Source: Chrysoperla carnea (taxonomy: Eukaryota > Arthropoda > Insecta > Neuroptera > Chrysopidae). Taken from it: a DNA stretch of 64,000 bases. Both the position numbers and the translations under genes were made by a program. Shown piece by piece: positions 39,001 through 51,000 of this stretch. The notes under the pieces were generated by a model. That model saw only the letters and a list, made by a program, of their open reading frames with translations. It was not told where the DNA came from and searched no databases. The stretch is taken from NCBI RefSeq assembly GCF_905475395.1, contig NC_058337.1, forward strand, positions 69,150,368 to 69,214,367, in the 5' to 3' direction. The first letter of the stretch is position 1. The number at the start of each line of letters is the position of its first letter.

Positions 39001-42000
39001 GAAAATTATTCACAAAAAAAAACATACACACACTACATAAATTGTTCCTTTTATTACGGTTCTTGTTTTTTTGGTTTTTTAATTTTTTTTCTACCCAAAT
39101 AAACATGCGTTAATTAAAACATGGAATCGAACTGAAAATAAACTGTGCAAATCATAATATGACATTGAATATGTAAAATATATAAAATTTTATTTTATTT
39201 TGAATACAAATCACTTTTAGATTTTATTTCTTGTTATGTTTTATAAGTTTTTAGTGTCTCTCACCAAATAATAACGAGCACGGCACGATTGTATTATGAG
39301 TCAAGAAATAACACTCGAAAATGTGACGAATACACAGCTTAAGTATAAAACTCACTTTTAAAACGTTAGGATGAGCACAAGCGTCTCGACGACGACTCAT
39401 ATAACGGACGCTAATAACGTTTGTATGTTTCAAATTAAATCTATATATTTCTATTTAGGTACAATGGCTTCAAGTTGTTTATAGTTTATATATATTTGTT
39501 ATATTGATTTAAATGTTTTAGAGATGCATTAAAAATTAAAATTAAGTTCATTTTTCTGTCACAATTTTCAAAATTATTTAGATCGATTATAACGAGCTTA
39601 ATTTACAAATCAATAATTTGGTATCATCTACTTGAATAAAATTAAAATTTAATAACGTTGGTGCAGGGAAAAACTATATTTGAAAGCAATTATAAGTTAA
39701 TTTCTTAAATTAAACTACAGTGAACAATTGACAGAGTGTTGATTATGCAATCGTTTATTTTTTACGTCATGTAAATAAAGAAAGTCACTCTTAGATAGCC
39801 ACAGTCGTATATATAACACGATTGTGGTTTCACATACTCATAGCTGATATTCCCATATAGTACATACTATATAATGTTATAACATAATTTGCGCCGTCAC
39901 GGGTAAACAGTGATGTTTACGAAAAAATGTTTCAAACAAAAGTTGTTTATTGTTAGGAACATATGCTCATTTACGAACTCAACCTCACCTTTTACGTCCT
40001 GAGCACGCTTTAAAAATTTCAGCTTGATATCATTTTTTGTTTTTGAGTTATCGTTTGAGTTATCGTCACAAACGGACAGGCGGGCAACTGGAAATGGACT
40101 AATTAGGTAATTTTATGAACACCTATACCAAAATTTTGTTCGTAGCATCAATATTTTTAAGTGATACAAACTTGTGACTGAACTTAGTATACCATGTTAT
40201 ATTTCATATATACATGGTATGAAAATGAAGTTAAAAAAACTAAGAAAAGACGCTTTTATTAATATACTAGCCTTTTTTCTTTCAGTTTTGTTGGACGATT
40301 TTAAGTTTCTTTGGATCTAATTGAAAAACGGGTGTGAATTTCTTTTTCAAAATACATACATTATTTATATAAATAAAGATTGAATGAAAAAGGCTGGCAA
40401 TTTAAGAAAGCCCATTCACCAACCTGTTTTGCTCGAATTCATTTATTTAATATTCGAAATATTAAATGGAACAAGAGAGGAAAAAAATGTTCGGAAAAAA
40501 TCTACAGGTAGGGACGTATTTAAGGGGAAGAAAAAGCAGCCAGTTTGGTGCATTTTAAACAATATTTTCTAAAATACGCCTTACAAAATTTTAACACTTA
40601 ATTTATAAATGTGTTTAGGCACCTCTCATGACTATATCAATATTATTGAGTACCTTATGATATTTAGAAAAAGCGTAATTAATAACTAAAGTGTTCCTTT
40701 AATTTTGACCATACATATTTTTTTTTTAAATCTGCATCTTATGACAATGCTAATAATGCTTTAAAAACAATAGCATCCGGAATAACTCTCAATTAAAAAC
40801 CATATTATTGCAATTGGTCCTTCCATTTCGAATGTATTACAGTTATACGCTGTTACATTAAGACCTGTTTTTCCACCACCTGCCAAAGCTGTTGCTATCT
40901 AGAAACAATCGTGATAGCTTTTACAACCATAGAAAACATAAAAAGTTAGAGAAATTCAAAATATTTCTTTTTTATCTGAATCAATCTTCAAATTGAGATC
41001 GAGTCAGGTCTTTGATGGCATTAGGTGAAGAATAATGGCCAGTAGAAATTATCATGATATAATTATGGCTAAAGCTCTGGTTACATTCACATTTGTGACA
41101 AATGACTATGTTAAGTGCAGTGATTTATGCTTCCACTAATATGTTAAAATTCCAACACTAACTGATAAACGGTTAAACGAAGTAGACAGAAATAAAACAT
41201 CCAAAGGTATTAAACCTTGTTACTTGGACCTTATTTTGTCAAATTTAATGTTTTTGAGTGAAAATAACGACTAACGAAATAAAACTTTAAGTTAACGGCT
41301 CTCATCTCCCTCTGAAATTTAAAGGATTTTTGAAATATTAGATTAATTACTTCTAGATGAAAGTTGCATTTGAAGACCTTGTAATTGTTAAACTAACACA
41401 TGTGTTTAGTTTTTATATGTTTGTAGATATGTGTTTACCTCAATACCTTTACAAATAAAAGTTTATTTTAGAACCTTTTTATTCTTTTTTTTTTATAATT
41501 ATATCATACACACAAAGTTCATTGAAAAGTTTTAGTCTCATACTTTGTTTTTCCTAATTAAAAACAAAATAAATTATCAAACGCAAATTGGAAAAATGTT
41601 AATTAAAACCAATGGATAAAAACACATTTTCTAGTAAATTGATACCATGTAATTAAATTTTAATTACCAACAATTTGTGTTTGTTGAAAATTTATTATTG
41701 TTTGTAGAGAAAGGATATATCTAAAGAAGATGATTTCTGTTTTATTGAAAAACCACATACTAATTAACACTTTAAAAACAGTATAAACAAAATATTAATT
41801 TTGGAATATTGTAGAAATAAGTTGAAATAAACAAATGATTGAGTTAATTGTTGAAATATCCTGTATAGACAATGTTAATAAAATAGAGAATAAGTTTAAA
41901 AAGCAAACACATGTCAGCCTACCTACTGCCATTTGCTTTATTTTTGAAAATTTTATAGAAAACTTTTTTTTGTATTTAGAAAATCCTTCACTCACTAGTT

Positions 42001-45000
42001 GAAGCTACCGACAAATTTTCATTTATCTTTTATAGTTTTGGAGAAAATGGACACAAAATTTTGCCCTAAATTGCTACCTCACGAGACAACAATGGTATTT
42101 ACGAACAAATGTTTTAATCAAAAATTTTTTTATAAACAGCATTTTTTTTCTTCAAACTTTTGTGCTATGTCTAACGGCTTACAAGATGGGTCCTACGGAC
42201 CCAAGACCCAATTCATCTATTTTGCTCATTTACGAACACAAACTGACTGTTTAGGTCTTGAGCACACTATTAATTTCAGCTGGATATCTCTTTTCGTTTT
42301 CAAATAATCGTGTTTACGGGCGGACGGACAAACAGAAATGGACTAATTTTAGTTGATTTTATGAGCACCTATAAAAAAATTTTGTTTGTTACATCAATAT
42401 TTCTAAGCGTTACAAACTTGGAACTAAAATTAGTTTACCTTGATATATATTTCATATATACAGGGCATAAAAATTCGTCTTTGACCGTGTGTCGTTACTT
42501 AGACTTAAGTTGCAGGTTCAAATCCAGGCAGCGTCAGTGTGAACAATTATAATTAATGGGGGTGGTAGATCACATTGGCGTCGCTTGGATAAGAACGAAG
42601 TAACCGAATCCACCCACGTCATGAAATGTAATTGTAAATATGGATGTTGTTAAATAAATAAAGAGTAACAAATAATGATGTGGGTGTCCTCTTTTATAGC
42701 GTATATGTCAGAGAAACGGAGGTTTAAATTCATTATTATTATAAAAATAAAATATAGTTTCAATCGGCACGACATCATCGTTAATAGACAACATATAATA
42801 GACAACGATATATATTTAAAGAGGGTGAGTCAAAAATGAAATACGTAAAAGTTAAGAATAATTTATGGTCTAAAATTGTCATTTATATTATGAGTTCCAT
42901 TTAAAAATAAATTGAAAAGCTTTCGCTTTATTTTGGTTTCCGAGAAATACCGCATTTTGAAGTAAGACGTCGACTATCTCAAATGGTTTTTGTCAAATTG
43001 ATAATCGAAGTAGACGTATTAACCGGTATATAAATAAAACTACTAGCTAAAATACCTTACATATTACTCGACATTATCTAGAGCTAAATTTGACTGGAAA
43101 TTTTTGACAGAATGTTGTATTCATAAAAAGTAGTCGTTTGTAAAAGCAACTGCCTACCATAACTACATAGAATACCAGAATTATGAGTACTTCTGAAATG
43201 AGAATGAAAATGTATTTTTTTACATAGATGTAACCATTTTTTTAACGCGCTTTTATGAGTTTGGTATGCATCTATGTATCTATGTAACGGAACTTCGCAC
43301 AATTATTATGGACCAGTTACAATACAATAATTTAATAAGTTTGTCCGATTATCTAGATCATTATATACAATTAACTAAAAAATCTTTGATGGTGGAAGCG
43401 CAGATAACAATAAACAATATTAATTAAAAGTACGCTCTTTACTGAACTAAAAGTAGAAAATACTTTCTATAAGTTCAAAACAAGAAGAAAGATTAAGAAA
43501 AAAATCATTTTATCGTAAAAAAACGTAGGGTGCTTTTTAGAATATTTTTTAAAATTTACTTTTACCAATATCTGTCGATAAAATATTTACAATAATTGAA
43601 ATCTAACACCCCACGTTTTTTTTGTGATAAAATGGTTTTTTTCTTAATCACTCTATTTTTATACCATGCAAATATGAAATATATCAAGGTTTACTAAGTT
43701 TAGTCCCAACTCAAGGTATACTAAGTTTAGTCCACCGCCCGTCCCTAACGAAAAGAGATAGCAAGCTGGATTTTTCATAGCGTGCTCAGGACGTAAAAAG
43801 TGAGACCAAGTTTGTTATTATTCATTATTATTTTATTGAAATAAATTTTACTCATCAAAACTTTACCTTGTATGCAAAAAGTGAAAGACGAAAACGCAAA
43901 ATGATCGTACTATATACATACACCATTTATTCCCAAATATATTAGTTTAGAATAGTTTAGATAAAATGAGGCTAGAAGAGAATTATTTTAGTAAATAAAA
44001 TTATATTTTTTATGCAGAATGAATAATGATTTTGAATCATTTCGAAATCATTGATTAATGATGAGTTTTTATAAATAAATGTTATTCATTAAAGTATATT
44101 TTGGATTTTATGTGTTGTTAGAGATATTTTCAGTATTATTTTAAATTATATTCAATGGATACAAATTACTTACTAATTGATGATGTTTTTAAATGTAAAT
44201 AAATATACAGACTGTCTCGGTTTTTTTTCTTTAAATTAAATTTGGAACCCGCACATTTAACATTAGATTTGGCTTTTGATTAAAATTTCTTGAAACTCTG
44301 TATACAAGACGTTATTATCATCTTGATCAAAAGTCCAAATGGCCTGAACCCTCTAAAATCCTTCGCTTCGGAATTAAAGCCATTAAAATAGCAAAAAACT
44401 TAAGTTTTGTAGGTATATCTATATGAATTAATCAGATGAAAAGATTATTGTAGTTGAAAACATGCAACTTCAAGTAATTAATGTTCAATAATAACATATG
44501 TAAGGCAAGAATCGTTTCAAATCATTTATAAAAAATCAAATCAAAAATAAGTTTTACGTTTTTTTCAAATAAATAGAGAAAGTTTTGAAGTGAAAACACC
44601 TTTAGGCACGTTTACCAATTTTGTTTGAACAAAATCATGAAAACAACGGTTCTCACCGATCACCGATCATGTTAAGCAACATAGTATTCAAAGTTATTTT
44701 AGCTTTAATACAAGCATGTTTAATCAATTCGGCCATTTTATCTTCATAGTACAATTTAATGTTGATGATGATATAAAAAGCTCGTAAAGTTATTAAATAA
44801 TACAGAGGTTAGGTTAGGTTATATTGGTTGCCCACGAAGGACACACTTAGGCTATAGAGCCCATTGTGATACCATATATGTGTTTTACCAACTTTCCGCT
44901 GATAATTTCATTTATCAGCTCCTCAATTTCAGAGGCTGAGTACATCTCCTTCATGCATATACCATGCACTACATCAGCCCATCACAACTATTAATTAAAT

Positions 45001-48000
45001 TAATTTTTGTTGCGACGGCGGGAATCAAACCCGCTACCCTAAGCATACCGCGGACGGAATTGGTTACGCCTTAACCAACTGAGCTAATAGGGCGACTATT
45101 ATATAATATAATATAAATACATTTCACTGGTCCTGGTTTTGAAACCACAATACCAGATATACTCTTTAGAACATCCTGTAATATATGAAAACCATTTAAA
45201 AATAATAAGAAATAAAGGCATAATATTGGCTTGGTCGATGTTGGATGAATTATTTATTTAAGTGTTAAATAAATGAATGTCTGGTTGGTTATAAGATGCA
45301 ATAAATGAATCAATAAATAGATAATAATATAATTTTGTGTATAACAAACATTTTTAACTAATTGACTTCCACTATTTCTAATTTTATCTTAAAACTAACT
45401 TGATTTTTCTTATGGGTGAATAAATCATAATTAGTTTAGCACCACAACACCAGTTGTTTTTAAAATAGTCACTACTTTGAACACATTTCATCACCGAAGA
45501 ATAAATACACCGAATATCTAAACTTAATAATATATTTATACTTTATTTTTGAATAAATTTTATTTTGAAATCGGAGATAATCAAGCGTTATTAAGACCTC
45601 TTAAGCCTTATATACCTAATTTGCTTAGATATCCATCGATTTGTTTCACAACAGTTACCTACGGTTGTAACTTACACTCATTCTAAAGAGCGATTTAAAG
45701 AGCGATTCAGACTTTTATTAAATATTCGAACAGTGCATTACACTTCTAGAGAATGGTAGCAATTTTAAATTTTCCTTGTTTTTTATGTTTTCTGTGAATC
45801 TACAAAATACCTTCACGGTTTCTGCTAGCTGGGTTGTTCTACAAACTAAGAAAGAAAATTAGTCTATTTAAAAAAAAAATAATAATAATAATAATAAACC
45901 AATCTCAGAAAACTGAAAATGTCTGTCTACAAGAACTATAAGCACGCTTTAAAAATTTCAGCTTGATATCTCTGGACGTTTTCAAGTTATAGTGATGACA
46001 GACGAACAAACGAACGGACTACCGGAAAAGAGTTAAATTTCTGGTTACTCGTTAGATGATTTTATGAACACCTATCTAACTAGGGACTAAACTTAGTATA
46101 CCTTGATATATATTACAAATATATACATTGTATACAAATTAAGTAGAACTCGAATAAGAAACTTATCAAACGCTAACATTATCCATATTATTTATTTGTT
46201 TTGCAAGTAAATATTTTATCAGAGTTCTGAGGAGTCGATTGATTACGACACGACTTCCAATTCTGAACTGTCAGCGTTCCAAGCTGACTAATAAACACCC
46301 TATAGGTGGAAAAAAAAGATTGTATTCTTTGTCTATTTCGTGTGTAGGTATAATCGACTCTGCTGAACGACAGCATCCCTAGGAGTATAGGATATTGAAT
46401 ATTCGATTGTTTTACATTGAACAGGATCTTAAGGTAAAACCCTAGGGGTAATGAAACGCATTTTTTAATGTCAGGTAAATAAGAAAAAATAATAGGCTTC
46501 ATTATTTTGGTTAAATGTATGGTCTTAATGCCGTAGTAAATAAACCACATTTCACTTTTGACTAGATTTTTGCAGGATCCTGGATTATCGATTTTGGTTC
46601 TTCAGCATTAATCATTTCCATAAAAATTAATTTTTATCTATCTAATTTAAAATTGTAAAATAAAATTAAACTAATACAAACTTGTTAACATAATTCCAAA
46701 AGTTTCATGAAATTTTTTACGAATTTCCACTGTTACAGTCCATTTATTGTCATTTGTTGATGTAAAATAATCACTACGATTTGATAATGTTCCAACAGAC
46801 GTATCTTCTGAACAAATCGATGGTTCACATTTTACATCTGGAATTAAAATTAAAAGTTGTTGTATAGTGAAACAAATTAATAAAGAATAATAATAACAAC
46901 AATAATAATAAAAAATAATGGGTCAAATAAAGTATATGAACTCCCCTTGTTAATTATATCTATTAATTTGTACAATTTATAAAATTAATTTTATTTAATA
47001 GTTACTTCAGTTATAATAAGAAACTAATGAGGAATACAAAAATGATTTTTTTAACATAAGTATTTATATTATAAACATTAATTAAAAATCCAGATAATAT
47101 ACTGATGATGATGTTAAGAAATGGTATGTTTTAAAAATCCTGTGCCTGTTCACTCGGTAGGCATAATATTAATTCATTAATTAGTATCTCAAACACTATA
47201 TACAGTTTGGCTGGAAAGTATCGGATCTTAATAGTGCTCAAATTTTTGAGACGATAGTCCTCTCACATTCTTGCATCTGACGCATAACGGCATAGATAAT
47301 TACTATTACTTATTGATTATAACGAGAACCACAAGAATATCATTGTATTTGAAAAAATATCACAAAATAAAATGGATCGTAAAAAAATTTGTAGTTATTT
47401 ATTTCCCTTTAAAATGTTCAAAAAGTTCGAAAAATTTGTAGTTACCAAAAATTTTTTAGCAATTTTATTTTAAACTTATGTTTTTAAAAGATAGAAAATG
47501 ATTCAGAAACTATGTATAAATTATATATTTTTGTCTACAATATTGTTTGCGATTTTTAGATATAAACAAATAGAAACCACTTGCAATGTACCAATTCAAA
47601 TAATTGGCTATGGTTGAATATTTTCGGAAAAAACAATAGAAATTAAAAAGCTTATGAAAGCAGTCCAATTTAACTTAATTAAAAATGCATCCAGGAACTG
47701 TATTTCCAATAAAAACGAGCTTTACACTTCTATCATTGTTTCCAAAGTGTTAATAAGATTAAGGCGAAAAATTGTACAAAGCTAGCAGTTGATGTCTAAA
47801 GAATTCAAATTGATTGTACCTAACGATGATACATGAAATGGCTTGTACTTGTTGGTTGATACGACCGTCAAGAGTCAAATTAATGGATATTTGTTTGAAA
47901 TCATGAAAAAATAATATAATCATTGTGCTAACTTGTGACTATACACATTAGCTGGCGTTTTAAAAATGTAATATGTACCACTTAAATTGTGATCAATTTA

Positions 48001-51000
48001 TATCGACCAAAACTCTATAATGCATTGCCCTTTCTTCTATTTACGAACTATTACTACTTACTTACGCAGCAATCATAATTTTAAGTAACGAAAGATATAT
48101 TCACTTTATATTTTTTTTAATATTTTCAATGGAAAATCATAAGTGAACTTTATCTTTTGAAAATTCATAATTAGAAAATAAATAACCGTTTCAAATTTTG
48201 CTTTGGCCTGCAAAGTTTCAGCTCGATTTGATCACGGGAATAGGGTTAAAAATCGATACAAATTTCTTTCGGCAGACAAGCAGATACTGCGAGTTAAAAG
48301 AAAGGAAATAAAAATTACACACAGTTTTTCGAATTCGTTCTATTTTGTTTAACGTCTAATAGATTTTTTGATAATTTTTTCTCTTTTAAACAGTCAATAA
48401 AAGAATTTTTTTGTATACTTCTATAATAAATTTTTGAACACCGCTTAGTTAGGTAATTTAATAAAAATATTGCATCATTTTGGAATGTGTCTAGAGCATC
48501 TTTAACCTAAGACCATCCCTTAATAAGTAGACTTGTACCTTTAATCATTATAAAAATTGTATCTAATACTGAGTAAATTTCGATTTTTGCTCCAATTTCC
48601 TATATCAGTTTTCTGTATTTTATAAATACGTATTTCGACTACCAAGTAGTCATCATCAGTAAGAATTAGCTAGTCATGATTACTCATATTATGAATGTTA
48701 CTCTCTGCTAATTTTGGTGACGGGCTACACGTTCTAGCTAATTACTGAGGATGACTGCTTGGTAGTCGAAATACGTATTTATAAAGTACAAAAACTGATC
48801 TAGGAAATTGGATCAAAAATCGAAATTTATTTCGAAATATTCTAGAGTTCTCATTTATTATCTTCGATAATATTTATAATAATACTGAGTAATATACAAT
48901 TTTTTTTAAATTTTGAGTAAGTCATTATTTAAATTCAAATTCAATCACGAATTATGTTGTAATAAATTATAGGCATAAGGCATAAGAGCCGAAATTCATA
49001 TCTATAGATATAGACAATGTCTACTAAACGCTATTGAAACTATTTGAAATATTTTGAAATCCATATAAACATAATTTAAATGGCATTTAGTAAGTTTATA
49101 TTTAATTAATGCGAATACTTATGATTAATACGCACTTAACGAAAAAAAAAAGTTTTGATTTTTATCTTAAGAAAATAAATAATAAGAAATAATTGTATGA
49201 TATTTAATAACTTTTTATACCACAGGCATTTAAAAAGGATTATTTTCATTCTTTAAAGGTTGCCAACATTTATTTATATTCTTTTTTTTTTCTCTTCTTA
49301 ATTTGTGTTTTGCAAGAAGATCAGAATATGCAAAGTAATTTTTTCGAAAATATTACACAAAATAAATTACTCGTAAATCCATCATATGTAATGTATACGT
49401 TAAGCATGAAATGACTGTATTCTATAAGGCTCGGTGTTAAATGACGCCATGTAATATTTTAATATAGCTTTCTAACAGTTCTGTAGACTTTATAGCATAT
49501 AAACTTTGATACCAAAGCTTGAACATTTTACCAACAGCTTCCAATGTAGAATGTCGTAACTATTCATATAATTTCTGCAAAAGGGGAAAATTTTAATAAT
49601 AATGAACATCAAGCCTTGGAACTGTTCCAGGCTTGTGGTTGAACTGTATCGAAAAACGTACAGCATTTTACGATTTTTACAGTAAATCTTAACTTAGCAA
49701 TTTGAACACTAAAGAAGTTCAAAATAGAGTAGGTAAGGTTAATGTTTGTAACGATGTTTTCTCGGGATTAAGAAAACTGCTTTTTTGAAGAATGTTTGCA
49801 TCTACATTTTTATATAACAACGGTAACTCGAGCCGGAAAACTGCCCTGAACAATCAACACGATTTTAACGTAAAATTCCATCTGACGTAATAAATGCTTA
49901 TATTATAAAAATCAAAAATTTTAAATTTTCTACACAAAACTCACACCTTATAACTCAAACTATGATCGATTGAAAAAAAACGGTAAGGTAGTTTAAGAAA
50001 AAAAAGTTAAATACAAAATTTGAATGGTTCCAAGATTTGTAGGTACTAGGCGTTGACTTTGAACTTGACCTTGAAGTCGATTTTCAAAGTCATATTGTAT
50101 CTAGTTTGAAAATTTCAAATGTAAGATTCCTTATTTGAGACTCTCGTTTTTCATCTACAGAAAAAACTTAGACTAGAACAAAGGAATGTTATTTAATTTC
50201 ACCACGTAAATTTGTAGGATCATTAGTCAGCAATGTTATTTTGACGAATTATTTAAGAATTAAAATTCATATTTCGTTTCATTCGGATAAAAAAAAATTC
50301 AAAATTTAGATGACTGTGTGAAATAGTCATCAATCTAAGTCACTGGGAAAAAACATTCAACTTTTTTTAATGAAGAAATTTAATAAAAATTGGTGAAATA
50401 AAATCGAAAGAGAACAGGTAACTACTTTAACATAATGACTTAAAGACGCAATTTTTTTATCCAAAAATATTTTGGATTCAGGTGTTAATCAAATTTGACA
50501 CATCGACGTAAAAAGGCACAAATTGAAAACAAAATCAATGGATAAATCTTTTATACCTTGTGTATATGAAATATATAATGTATATCAAGGTATACTAAGT
50601 TTAGTCCCAAGTTTGTAACGCTAAGAAATATTGATGATAGGAAAAAATTTTGGTATATGTGTTCATAAAATCACCTAATTAGTTTATTTTCGTGCGTCTT
50701 TCTACCTGCCAGCACAATAACTAAAAAACAAATAAAAATATCGAGCTGAAAAGTTTTTATAGCGTACTCGGAATGTAAAAAGAGAGGTTGAGTTCGAAAG
50801 TGAGCATCATAGAAAAATTGGAACTTGGATCCGTAGGACCCATCTTGTAAACCCTTCTTTTGTTTGAAATATTTTTTCGTAAATATCATTGTTTTCTCGT
50901 GAGAACGCAAAATAAGTCATTAGTTTGCATTCTCCAAAACCATGCAACAAGATGGAAAGTTGGAAAATTAAAAATAGCTTCAAAAAGTCAAATAGGAAAA

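Noticed and set aside
40384-40572. 62-codon Lys-rich plus-strand ORF in a GRIP intron
   Set aside because: Antisense to the gene, low-complexity and adjacent to a family F repeat; no support as a gene.
44805-44822. Telomere-like GGTTAGGTTAGG repeat
   Set aside because: Only two to three units, part of the SINE 3' tail; not a telomere or interstitial telomeric array.
45011-45096. Possible functional tRNA gene on the minus strand
   Set aside because: A and B boxes are present but the stem pairing is poor and the sequence continues into a SINE body with an AACCT tail and flanking target duplication.
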